Source: Bacteroidales bacterium
GTDB lineage: Bacteria; Bacteroidota; Bacteroidia; Bacteroidales; NBLH01
NCBI GenBank assembly: GCA_029933755.1
Contig: JAOZNO010000126.1
Location: 1 to 8,488, forward strand
DNA: 8,488 nucleotides
Direction: 5' to 3'
The notes under the pieces were generated by a model. That model searched no databases and had not been told where the DNA came from. It worked only from the letters and a program-made list of their open reading frames with translations. Positions 1-7,462 of the stretch are shown here, one piece after another; positions within the stretch are counted from its first letter, which is position 1, and each line of letters begins with the position of its first letter. The position numbers and the translations under genes were made by a program.

Positions 1-207
1 CAACTTAAATATGAAATTAAGTGATTGAAATTGAGCAGTATAATTGTAATTCTTTTGTATTGCCTTTATGTCTTCTACCCAGCAGGGATAATGTTATGTA
101 TAATATGCGCAGGTTAGTTATTATAACCTATTTAAATTTAAATAAGATGAAAAAAACACGGAATATGTGATAATTTCATCAAAAAAAATTAATTTAAAAA
201 TAAAAAG

Positions 208-2367
208 ATGAAACAGGATGAATTGAACAAGCTAAATCAGGATGAAAAGGATAAGACTGAGAATGAAGAAAACCTTAAAAATGAAATAAAGAAAGAGGTG
301 AATTCTGAAAATGAGGAATCCATGAATGAGCCTGAAAAAGAAATTGAAGAAGGTTCAATAGAAAAGGGAATAGATAAATCTGAAATTGAAGAAGTGAAAA
401 TAGAGAATGTTGCTGCTGAAAAGGAATCCGAAAAGGAAGTTGAAGAGGAGAAAAAGGAAAGTGCAGCTGATTTGATCATGAAAAAGCTAAAGAATAAAAA
501 TATTGATAATGTTGAGAAAGCTAAAGATACTGCGACTACATCTTCAGAAGTAAGCACTGATAATACTGAGCTTGACAATAATGTAGAAGATATTAAAACG
601 GATGAGTCTGTTGATATCAAAAAGGTGGAAAAAGTGAAAGAACTTGAGAGAGTTGATTACTCAAAATTATCGATGGATGAGTTAAATCAAAACTTCAGTG
701 ACTTGCTTGAAAGTGCAGATATTCAGAAAGTTAAGGATCGAATAGAGCTCATTAAAGTTAATTTTTACAAAAAGCATCATGCTAAAATTGAGTTAGCAAA
801 GAAAAAATTTATAGCTGATGGTAGCAAGTTAGAGGATTTTAAGCCGGAAGAAGATAAGCAGGAAGAGAAATTTAAAGCATTTTATTCAGTATATAAGGAA
901 AGAAGAGCTGCATATGGTGCCCAATTAGAAAAAAATAAAAAAGGAAATCTGGAGAAGAAATATAAAATCATTGATGATATTAAGGAATTGATAAATGGTC
1001 AGGAGTCAATGAATAAAACGTTTCATGAATTTAAAGATTTGCAAAATCAATGGCATGAAGCTGGTCTTGTTCCTCAGGCAGAAGTTAAAAAATTATGGGA
1101 TTCATATCATCATTGGGTTGAGAAGTTTTATGATTATGTAAAGTTAAATAAGGAGTTACGTGATCTTGACCTAAAAAAGAATATGGAGCGTAAGCTTAAC
1201 CTATGTCAAAAGGCAGAAGAACTTTTACTAGAACCAAAAGTTGTTACTTCTTTTAAAATTTTACAAAAACTGCATGGATTATGGCGTGAAATAGGTCCTG
1301 TTCCAACGGAGAAAAAAGATGAAATATGGGAACGCTTCAAAAAAGCTACGACCACAATAAACAAAAATCATCAGGACTATTTTGAAGGTCTTAAAGCAGA
1401 GCAACAAAATAATCTAAAAGCTAAAACTTTACTTTGTGAAAAGATTGAAGAAACCAATGAGTTGGAATTAAGTACTCCAAAAGAATGGGAAGAGAACTCA
1501 AAAGAAATTATTGAACTGCAAGGTTTATGGAAATTAATAGGTTTTGCACCTAAAAAGGAAAATAATTTGATATATGCAAGGTTTAGAAAGGCTTGTGATA
1601 CTTTTTTTAATAGTAAACGTGAATTTTATTTTAAACATAAAGAAGTTGAAGAGAATAATCTTCAATTAAAAACCGAATTGTGCATACAGGCTGAAAGTAT
1701 GACTGAAAGTACAGACTGGAGAAAAATAACAGATTCGTATATTTCTATTCAAAAAAAGTGGAAAACAATTGGCCCGGTACCAAGAAAGTATAAAGATACT
1801 ATTTGGCATCGGTTTAGAAAAGCATGTAATCAGTTTTTTGATAATAAATCTGCTCATTTTGAATCATTGGATAGTGCTCAGGATGAGAATCTTGAATTGA
1901 AGAAGGCATTAGTTGAAAAGATAAATAATTTTGACTTTTCTGATGATAGTAATAAAAGTTTTGAGAAATTAAGTGATATTCAGAATCAATGGACAGAAAT
2001 TGGTTTTGTTCCGTTAAAAAATAAAGAAGAAATTCAAAATGAGTACAGGGCAGCAATTGATAAGGTTTTTGAGAAACTGGATATTGGTGAGACAGAAAAA
2101 ATGAAACTAAAGTTTCGTTCAAAACTTGAAAGTATTAAGAATTCACCTCAGTCAAGGGGGAAAATGAGAAATGAACATGAAAAATTATACAGTAGGTTAG
2201 AAAAACTAAAAGGAGATATTATTCTTTGGGAAAATAATATTGGTTTTTTCGCAAAATCTAAAAATGCTGAATCAATGATTAAGGAATTTAATGAAAAGAT
2301 TGAAAAGGCTAAAGCTACCGTAAAAGTTTTGAAAGAGCAGTTAAATATGATTGATGAACTTCTATAG
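208..2367 (+). CDS. DUF349 multi-repeat protein, function unknown
   Basis: This encodes a 719-residue, probably cytoplasmic protein with no signal peptide or membrane segment. Residues 1 to about 150 are highly charged, Glu/Lys-rich low-complexity sequence, probably disordered. From about residue 250 there are five DUF349-type helical repeats, each with a core like LQxxWxxIGxVP followed by IWxRFRKAC and an aromatic/Lys helix. Their core Trp residues are W282, W359, W441, W518 and W595, spaced 77, 82, 77 and 77. A more diverged unit without the Trp probably precedes them (about residues 190-235). The C-terminus (about 650-719) looks like a coiled coil. Repeats 3 and 4 are the most canonical; repeat 5 is shortened after the VP motif. 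The ATG at 208 is used because an in-frame TAA lies just upstream at 190-192. There is no Shine-Dalgarno, only an A-rich leader. It lies 76 bases upstream of pyrG and may be co-transcribed with it. The family assignment is firm; the biochemical role is unknown to me. Confidence 0.9.
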   Translation: MKQDELNKLNQDEKDKTENEENLKNEIKKEVNSENEESMNEPEKEIEEGSIEKGIDKSEIEEVKIENVAAEKESEKEVEEEKKESAADLIMKKLKNKNIDNVEKAKDTATTSSEVSTDNTELDNNVEDIKTDESVDIKKVEKVKELERVDYSKLSMDELNQNFSDLLESADIQKVKDRIELIKVNFYKKHHAKIELAKKKFIADGSKLEDFKPEEDKQEEKFKAFYSVYKERRAAYGAQLEKNKKGNLEKKYKIIDDIKELINGQESMNKTFHEFKDLQNQWHEAGLVPQAEVKKLWDSYHHWVEKFYDYVKLNKELRDLDLKKNMERKLNLCQKAEELLLEPKVVTSFKILQKLHGLWREIGPVPTEKKDEIWERFKKATTTINKNHQDYFEGLKAEQQNNLKAKTLLCEKIEETNELELSTPKEWEENSKEIIELQGLWKLIGFAPKKENNLIYARFRKACDTFFNSKREFYFKHKEVEENNLQLKTELCIQAESMTESTDWRKITDSYISIQKKWKTIGPVPRKYKDTIWHRFRKACNQFFDNKSAHFESLDSAQDENLELKKALVEKINNFDFSDDSNKSFEKLSDIQNQWTEIGFVPLKNKEEIQNEYRAAIDKVFEKLDIGETEKMKLKFRSKLESIKNSPQSRGKMRNEHEKLYSRLEKLKGDIILWENNIGFFAKSKNAESMIKEFNEKIEKAKATVKVLKEQLNMIDELL

Positions 2368-2443
2368 TTTTAGCGGGAATCTATATGGTTTTTGCAGGGA
2401 TATTGTTGTTTTATTTTAAATTTAGGCTAAAGTAATATTAATA

Positions 2444-4048
2444 GTGAGTACTAAATATATATTTGTTACAGGAGGTGTTACTTCTTCACTTGGAAAAGGG
2501 ATAATCTCTGCTTCTCTTGCAAAGCTTTTGCAGTCGAGGGGGTATTCTGTAACTATTCAAAAACTTGATCCATATATTAATGTTGATCCGGGTACTTTAA
2601 ACCCATATGAACATGGTGAATGTTATGTTACTGAAGACGGTGCTGAAACGGATTTAGACCTTGGCCATTACGAACGTTTTTTAAACGTTCCAACTTCGCA
2701 GGCAAATAATGTAACAACAGGGCGAATTTATCAATCAGTAATTGACAAGGAAAGACGTGGTGATTATTTGGGAAAAACAGTACAGATTATTCCGCATATT
2801 ACCGATGAAATTAAGCATAGAATAAAATTGCTGGGTAATAAATTTAAATATGATTTTGTTATTACTGAAATTGGTGGTACTGTTGGAGATATTGAATCAT
2901 TACCTTATATTGAGGCTGTTAGGCAGTTAAAATGGGATATGCCTAATAATAGTTTGGTAATTCACTTAACCTTAGTGCCTTATTTAGCAGCATCAGGTGA
3001 ATTGAAAACAAAGCCAACTCAACATTCTGTAAAGTTATTACTTGAAAATGGTGTTCAGCCTGATATATTAGTACTAAGGACAGAACATGAGTTAACAAAA
3101 GAAATTCGCTCAAAAGTGGCTCGTTTTTGTAATGTTGATATAAAATCAGTTATACAATCAATTGATGCTTCAACAATTTACGAAGTACCTATTTTAATGA
3201 GTGAAGAAAATTTAGATACAGAAGTGCTTACAAAACTTGGTATGACTGTAAACGAAAAGCCACAGCTTCAGCAATGGAAATCGTTTCTTTTGAAAAGGCT
3301 AAAGGCTAAAAAAGTAGTAAATGTTGCTTTGGTTGGTAAATATATTGAGTTACATGATGCTTATAAATCAATTGTAGAATCTTTTGAACATGCAGGTGCA
3401 AGTAATGAAGTGAAAGTTAAGATAAACTGGATTGATGCTGAAAAAATCACTAAAAACACATCCGAAGATTTATTTAAAAATGTTCAAGGCATTTTAATTG
3501 CTCCAGGTTTTGGGTTACGGGGTGTTGAAGGTAAAATTCAGGCAGCGAAACATGCCCGGGAAAATAAAGTCCCTTTTTTTGGTATATGTTTGGGTATGCA
3601 ATGTGCTGTAATTGAGTTTGCTAGAAATGTACTTAATCTAAAGGACTCACATTCAACTGAGATGAAACCTTTAACGTTAAACCCTGTCATAGATTTGATG
3701 GAAGAGCAAAAAAGTATTACAAATATGGGGGGAACTATGCGTTTGGGGTCTTATCCTTGTGAATTACAGGAATCTTCAAACGCTTATAATGCTTATGGTT
3801 CTGATATAATTAATGAGAGGCACAGACATCGCTATGAGTATAATAATATATATTTAGATAAATTTGAAAAAGCAGGTATGTTTGCTACTGGAAGAAATAC
3901 AGAGACAAATTTGGTTGAGATTATGGAAATAAAAGATCATCCCTGGTTTGTGGGTGTTCAATTTCATCCTGAGTATAAAAGTACTGTATTAAACCCGCAT
4001 CCATTATTTGTGGATTTTATTAAAGCTGCGGCTAAAAATAATAAATAA
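2444..4048 (+). CDS. pyrG: CTP synthase (glutamine-hydrolysing)
   Basis: PyrG makes CTP from UTP, ATP and glutamine, the last step of pyrimidine nucleotide synthesis, in the cytosol. The protein has 534 residues, normal for the family. The N-terminal synthetase domain (about 1-265) shows the P-loop GGVTSSLGKG with K18, the metal-binding D72 within GAETDLDLGHYERF, E142 in TEIGGTVGD, and KTKPTQHSV. The C-terminal class I glutamine amidotransferase domain (about 290-530) has the oxyanion-loop motif APGFGLRGVEGK, the catalytic nucleophile C382 in GICLGMQ, and the H508/E510 pair in FHPEY, so the triad is complete. The start is GTG at 2444: it gives the family-typical MSTKYIFVTGG, and no in-frame ATG lies close upstream. 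There is no clear Shine-Dalgarno. It is followed by yidC after 39 bases, so the two are probably one operon that ends at the hairpin at 6095-6132. The protein looks fully functional. Confidence 0.98.
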   Translation: MSTKYIFVTGGVTSSLGKGIISASLAKLLQSRGYSVTIQKLDPYINVDPGTLNPYEHGECYVTEDGAETDLDLGHYERFLNVPTSQANNVTTGRIYQSVIDKERRGDYLGKTVQIIPHITDEIKHRIKLLGNKFKYDFVITEIGGTVGDIESLPYIEAVRQLKWDMPNNSLVIHLTLVPYLAASGELKTKPTQHSVKLLLENGVQPDILVLRTEHELTKEIRSKVARFCNVDIKSVIQSIDASTIYEVPILMSEENLDTEVLTKLGMTVNEKPQLQQWKSFLLKRLKAKKVVNVALVGKYIELHDAYKSIVESFEHAGASNEVKVKINWIDAEKITKNTSEDLFKNVQGILIAPGFGLRGVEGKIQAAKHARENKVPFFGICLGMQCAVIEFARNVLNLKDSHSTEMKPLTLNPVIDLMEEQKSITNMGGTMRLGSYPCELQESSNAYNAYGSDIINERHRHRYEYNNIYLDKFEKAGMFATGRNTETNLVEIMEIKDHPWFVGVQFHPEYKSTVLNPHPLFVDFIKAAAKNNK

Positions 4049-4087
4049 TTAAACCTAATATAAAAAAGAATTAATTAATAGAAGAAG

Positions 4088-6016
4088 ATGGATAGAAATC
4101 AGATTATTGGTATTGTTCTTATTGCGGTAATTCTTATTGCCTACAGTATTTATACAAAGCCAACACAGGAGGAGGCAGAGAAAGCCAGACAGGAAAGGAT
4201 AAGTAGAGATTCCTTGCAAAGAGTTCAGGACGAGCTTGATCGACAAAATGCAGCACAATTTGCAAATACTGAAAATGGAATCCTAAATCAGGAAACTATT
4301 CGCGAAAATGATTCTACATTGTTGGATACTGCAAGAATAAATCAGATTAAAGAAACCTATGGTTCTTTTGGTGAATCAGCAGTTGGTGAGCAGGAATTTT
4401 ACACACTTGAAAATGATTTAATTAAAATGATTATTTCAACAAAAGGAGGGCGGCCTTACTCTGTTGAAATGAAAAATCATCAACGTTACGATTCTACTAC
4501 TCTTTTACTTTTCGATGGAGATGCAACTGTTTTCGGTATGAACTTTTTTGCAGAAAATAGGAAAATATCAACAAATGACTTGTTTTTCAAAGCTATTGAA
4601 ACACAAGTGAAAACAGATGCAACAGGAAGCGAAAAGAAAGCAGTTTTCAGATTGTATGCAGGTGAATATAAGTATATTGAATATACATATAAAATTAAGC
4701 CGGGTAGTTATCTAATAGATTTTGATATTCGTTTTTTTGGGATGGATAAACTAATTTCATTAGGAACTAATTACATTGATTTTAACTGGTATGTAAATGC
4801 ACCAAGTTTAGAAAAGGGCTGGAGCTGGGAAAATCAAAATACGGGTATATATTGGAAATATTTTCAGGATGAAGTTGATTGGCTCACAGAAACCTCAGAT
4901 GCTGATGACGAAGTACTTACAACCAAGGTGAAATGGATTGCTTTTAAACAACAGTTTTTTTCTTCTGTATTGATTGCAAAAACAGCAATGTTGAATGCTA
5001 AAGTTGAGCATGAAAATTTTGAAGAGAATAGTAAATATTTAAAAAAGTTTAATGCAAATATAAGTCTTCCTTTTGATGGTACTTCTGATGAAAAAATAGA
5101 ATTTTCATATTACTTTGGTCCAAATCAATATAGTATACTTAACAATATTCATATTGATGAAAATGACGATCTTAATTTAACAAAAATGATTCCCTTAGGA
5201 TGGGGGATTTTCGGATGGATAAACAGGTTTGCAATTATTCCATTATTTAATTTCCTTGGTGGATTTATGAGTAATTATGGCTTGATCATTTTGGTAATGA
5301 CTGTTTTAATTAAGCTTATATTATTCCCATTTACCTATAAATCTTATGCCTCATCGGCAAAAATGAGGGTTTTAAAACCTCAGATTGATGCAATAAATGA
5401 AAAAATTCCAAAGGATAAATCAATGGAACGCCAGCAGGCAACTATGGCATTGTACAAAAAAGCAGGGGTGAATCCAATGGGTGGATGTTTGCCAATGTTG
5501 TTTCAAATGCCTATTTTAATTGCAATGTACCGCTTTTTCCCTGCTTCAATTGAGCTTAGACAACAACCATTTTTATGGGCAACAGACTTATCATCATATG
5601 ATGCTATAGTCACTTGGACAACTCACATTCCTTTAATAAGTGATTTTTATGGAAATCATGTTAGTTTATTCACATTACTAATGGCGGTTTCAATGATATT
5701 TAGTACAAAATTGAATAGTAGCCAAATGCAAGGTGCAAATGCACAAATGCCTGGTATGAAAACAATGATGTATATGATGCCGGTTATGATGCTTTTTTGG
5801 TTTAATAAATATTCTGCAGGTTTAAGTTATTACTACTTCTTATCTAACCTGATTACGGTGGGGCAAACTATAATTATTAGACGATTTGTTGATGATGATG
5901 CAGTATTGAAAAAATTGAATGAGAATAAGAAGAAGCCTAAGAAAAAATCTAAATTCCAGTCTCGTTTAGAAGATATGGCTAAACAGAGAGGCTATCAGGA
6001 TAAAAAGAAAAAATAA
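4088..6016 (+). CDS. yidC: Membrane protein insertase YidC (Oxa1 family)
   Basis: YidC inserts and folds inner-membrane proteins, alone or with the Sec translocon. The 642-residue protein has an N-terminal membrane anchor (about 6-20), a Gln/Glu-rich linker, a periplasmic beta-rich domain (about 90-355) and the conserved Oxa1/60KD-IMP core (about 372-600). Core landmarks are the amphipathic/TM segment around WGIFGWINRF, the TM2 stretch ending in FPFTYKSYASSAKMR, the cytoplasmic hairpin, GVNPMGGCLPMLFQMPI, and the last TM around SAGLSYYYFLSNLITVGQ. The very basic C-tail (about 598-642, several KKK runs) fits ribosome binding. The groove position equivalent to E. coli R366 is K409, so the positive charge is kept. 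The ATG at 4088 follows GAAGAAG directly and yields a typical Bacteroidota N-terminus. It lies 39 bases after pyrG and is closed by a strong terminator about 80 bases after the stop. I see no truncation or frameshift. Confidence 0.97.
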   Translation: MDRNQIIGIVLIAVILIAYSIYTKPTQEEAEKARQERISRDSLQRVQDELDRQNAAQFANTENGILNQETIRENDSTLLDTARINQIKETYGSFGESAVGEQEFYTLENDLIKMIISTKGGRPYSVEMKNHQRYDSTTLLLFDGDATVFGMNFFAENRKISTNDLFFKAIETQVKTDATGSEKKAVFRLYAGEYKYIEYTYKIKPGSYLIDFDIRFFGMDKLISLGTNYIDFNWYVNAPSLEKGWSWENQNTGIYWKYFQDEVDWLTETSDADDEVLTTKVKWIAFKQQFFSSVLIAKTAMLNAKVEHENFEENSKYLKKFNANISLPFDGTSDEKIEFSYYFGPNQYSILNNIHIDENDDLNLTKMIPLGWGIFGWINRFAIIPLFNFLGGFMSNYGLIILVMTVLIKLILFPFTYKSYASSAKMRVLKPQIDAINEKIPKDKSMERQQATMALYKKAGVNPMGGCLPMLFQMPILIAMYRFFPASIELRQQPFLWATDLSSYDAIVTWTTHIPLISDFYGNHVSLFTLLMAVSMIFSTKLNSSQMQGANAQMPGMKTMMYMMPVMMLFWFNKYSAGLSYYYFLSNLITVGQTIIIRRFVDDDAVLKKLNENKKKPKKKSKFQSRLEDMAKQRGYQDKKKK

Positions 6017-6018
6017 AT

Positions 6019-6050
6019 TTGATTGTTAAACTGTTAAATTGCTATATTGT
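6019..6050 (+). repeat. 8-base phased tandem repeat, TnnATTGT type (copy 1)
   Basis: Four back-to-back 8-base units start two bases after the yidC stop codon: TTGATTGT, TAAACTGT, TAAATTGC and TATATTGT. The phase is strict, although units differ at one to three positions. The same unit type appears at 8382-8411 on the same strand, so this is probably a dispersed family rather than chance AT-richness. The function is unknown. Confidence 0.55.
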
Positions 6051-6094
6051 TATAGAGATATGACAGTTATAGAGTTTATTAAAAATATGATGAT

Positions 6095-6132
6095 TTTAAA
6101 AAGCCAAAGCTGTAAAGCTTTGGCTTTTTAAA
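6095..6132 (+). terminator. Strong intrinsic terminator after yidC, probably bidirectional
   Basis: This is a perfect 17-base-pair hairpin with a four-base GTAA loop (6112-6115), a GNRA-type tetraloop in RNA. The GC-containing core pairs AGCCAAAGCT (6102-6111) with AGCTTTGGCT (6116-6125), flanked by A-run and T-run arms, so both strands carry a T-tract after the core. It lies about 80 bases after the yidC stop and should end the pyrG-yidC transcript. On the minus strand it lies about 200 bases beyond the stop of the LepB-like gene and could end that transcript too. Confidence 0.9.
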
Positions 6133-6331
6133 TTTAAGGGTTTAATGGCCAAAAAGCGAATAAGTCCTATGTTATCCAATGAGTTTATAATCAACAGAGT
6201 GTTAGTAAAAAGTGTGAATATTTTGTGGAATTACTCACCGAGTAGTTTTTCTGAGTGATGCTTATGCTAGAATACTCAGCAAAACGAGGCTTTAATAATT
6301 CAATAATAAAACAAATTAGCAATATAGTTCA
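6133..6331. other. Non-coding gap between convergent yidC and LepB-like genes
   Basis: Together with 6017-6132 this makes a 315-base stretch without a gene. Beyond the phased repeat and the terminator it holds one further inverted repeat: TTTTTCTGAGT (6246-6256) pairs with ACTCAGCAAAA (6274-6284) with one mismatch over 11 positions and a 17-base loop. That hairpin has no T-run on either strand, so it is not a canonical terminator. The blocks TGCT, TATGCTA and ACTCAGC inside it recur upstream of dapB (8411-8447). A 37-codon reading frame at 6145-6258 (plus) has no recognisable features and I do not call it a gene. Confidence 0.5.
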
Positions 6332-7186
6332 TTAAAATATTTTAAGAATAAATTTTCCAAATATTTGATCTTTTCTAATAAAACCAAAACTTCTTGAATC
6401 ATCTGTACTTAGTCTATTATCGTTTAGTGCAAAATAATAGTCAGATTTGAATGTGTAATTGTACACTATATCATTACCAGAATGAACAATATTCCCTTTA
6501 ATTATATGATTCTGACCAGTTTCATATTCAATAATTGATTTGTAGAGTTCAAAGTTTGCCCTATTCAATTTAATTGTCATGCCCATTGCTGGTATGACTA
6601 ACATACCAAAATTATCTTTGTTCCAATAAAAAAGTTTATTGAAAGGTTCTGTTTTGGATGAGAATAAGCCTTTCTGTGTAACAGATCCCTTAATTGACTT
6701 AGCTAAATTCAATTTGCTAATTTTCAAAATGTTTTCTTTATCAGTATTAAAATGATAAACGCCAAAAAATGCAAGTTTCTGGTTATAAGGGATATTATTT
6801 TCTATAAGTACTTGTTTCAGCTTGTTACTATCTGAATTTATTATGTAATGTGACAATGTTTTTCCCTTGCGGAGCGTCTTTTGATTAAGCTTTCTTTTAT
6901 TTATAAAAATATTAGAATTTCTTATTAAAATAGTATCACCCGGTATTGCAACACATCTTATTAACCTTCCTGTATTTGTATAGCTCGACAAAGTAGTATC
7001 AATTAAAATAATATTATTACGCTTTATCCTTGTTCTTTTTTGAATTAAGATCAAATCTCCTTTTTTTAAACCATTATTCATTAAATCATCAGGTACAACT
7101 ATAAAATCGAATAAGAAATACCTAAAAAATAGTACGAGTAATGTGGCAATAATAAGTGGTGCTACCCAAAGCTTAATAATATTCAT
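6332..7186 (-). CDS. S26 signal peptidase I-like protein lacking the catalytic Ser/Lys dyad
   Basis: This encodes a 284-residue inner-membrane protein with one N-terminal membrane anchor (about 5-23) and the rest predicted periplasmic. S26 family boxes are recognisable in order: FIVVPDDLM (28-36) where active enzymes have the P-S-x-S-M box, GRLIRCVAIPGDTI (73-86) for the box around the general base, the Bacteroidota-type IPAMGMTIKLN, and NDNRLSTDDSRSFG (255-268) for the GDNRxxSxDSR box. The nucleophile position is L35, and no serine occurs anywhere in residues 1-66. The position equivalent to E. coli K145 is I76, and no lysine occurs between residues 57 and 96. R77 and the DSR motif remain. 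It should therefore not cleave signal peptides by the S26 mechanism; a structural, substrate-holding or partner role is only inference. The frame is intact, so this is not simple decay. It lies downstream of dapB, 466 bases away, with a candidate own promoter at 7463-7494. The start codon sits in one arm of a 13-base palindrome (7184-7196). Alternative label: lepB paralogue. Confidence 0.85.
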   Translation of the reverse strand: MNIIKLWVAPLIIATLLVLFFRYFLFDFIVVPDDLMNNGLKKGDLILIQKRTRIKRNNIILIDTTLSSYTNTGRLIRCVAIPGDTILIRNSNIFINKRKLNQKTLRKGKTLSHYIINSDSNKLKQVLIENNIPYNQKLAFFGVYHFNTDKENILKISKLNLAKSIKGSVTQKGLFSSKTEPFNKLFYWNKDNFGMLVIPAMGMTIKLNRANFELYKSIIEYETGQNHIIKGNIVHSGNDIVYNYTFKSDYYFALNDNRLSTDDSRSFGFIRKDQIFGKFILKIF

Positions 7187-7243
7187 TACAGTAATGTTAA
7201 AATGGGTTTTGAGTTAATAATGTTGTCATGTCAATACTTTTTT

Positions 7244-7325
7244 TGACGCTCAAAGATCTTGCAGATGCTTTGAGGTCAGCGTACAGTATACTGACCTTCA
7301 AACGTCACAGAACTTTGAAGTGTCA
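7244..7325. repeat. Nested imperfect palindrome made of four alternating CTTTGA motifs
   Basis: The outer arms 7244-7255 and 7313-7325 form 12 pairs (one G-T) with one bulged base. The inner arms 7269-7279 and 7291-7302 form 11 pairs with one bulged T and an 11-base loop. The motif CTTTGA(A)G, mostly next to GTCA, appears four times in alternating orientation (about 7250-7255, 7268-7273, 7296-7302 and 7313-7320), so alternative pairings also exist, such as CTTCAAA with TTTGAAG. It resembles a REP or miniature palindromic element. On the minus strand it would lie in the predicted leader of the LepB-like gene. Confidence 0.7.
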
Positions 7326-7334
7326 TTTTATATT

Positions 7335-7413
7335 CCCTGTCAGGGTTTTTTGAATTATTTATATATTAAACTGTTTGCAACCACAATTTTAATAGCACAA
7401 ACCTGACAGGTTT
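7335..7413. repeat. Pair of CCTGTCAGG/CCTGACAGG palindromes in inverted orientation
   Basis: CCCTGTCAGGG at 7335-7345 and AAACCTGACAGGTTT at 7399-7413 are each odd palindromes about a single central base. They are also near reverse complements of each other, about 50 AT-rich bases apart. They could fold separately or pair together. Short palindromes of this sequence type are, from memory, frequent between genes in Bacteroidota; whether this one is part of such a family cannot be settled from one window. Confidence 0.55.
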
Positions 7414-7462
7414 ACCCAAAATTAAAAGTTTGACTTGGACACTAGTCTAAAATGAAAACAAT

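Noticed and set aside
1..207. Search for a promoter and riboswitch upstream of the DUF349 gene
   Set aside because: No TAnnTTTG with a spaced TTG box was found; TTCTTTTG at 50-57 is one base off and lacks a properly spaced -33 element. The inverted repeats AGGTTA/TAACCT (111-129) and GATGAAA/TTTCATC (146-180) are too short to call in AT-rich DNA.
237..620. Minus-strand open frame of 127 codons rich in Ser/Phe
   Set aside because: It is the antisense shadow of the Glu/Lys-rich head of the DUF349 gene; its composition is what GAA/AAA codons give in reverse.
1666..2122. Two overlapping minus-strand open frames inside the DUF349 gene
   Set aside because: No domain, no start context, and the opposite strand is clearly coding.
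4055..4258. Minus-strand frame of 67 codons with hydrophobic stretches
   Set aside because: It overlaps the start of yidC and its hydrophobicity mirrors the antisense of the YidC anchor.
6145..6258. Plus-strand frame of 37 codons beginning MAKKRISPML
   Set aside because: It follows a strong terminator, has no promoter or ribosome-binding signal, resembles no family I know, and its end overlaps an inverted repeat.
6246..6284. Inverted repeat considered as a terminator for the LepB-like gene
   Set aside because: One mismatch, a 17-base loop and no T-run after either arm; better treated as part of a possible dispersed repeat.
6332..7186. Calling the LepB-like gene a pseudogene
   Set aside because: The frame is intact, the length is normal and several family motifs are kept; only the catalytic positions are changed, which fits a pseudoenzyme better than a decaying gene.
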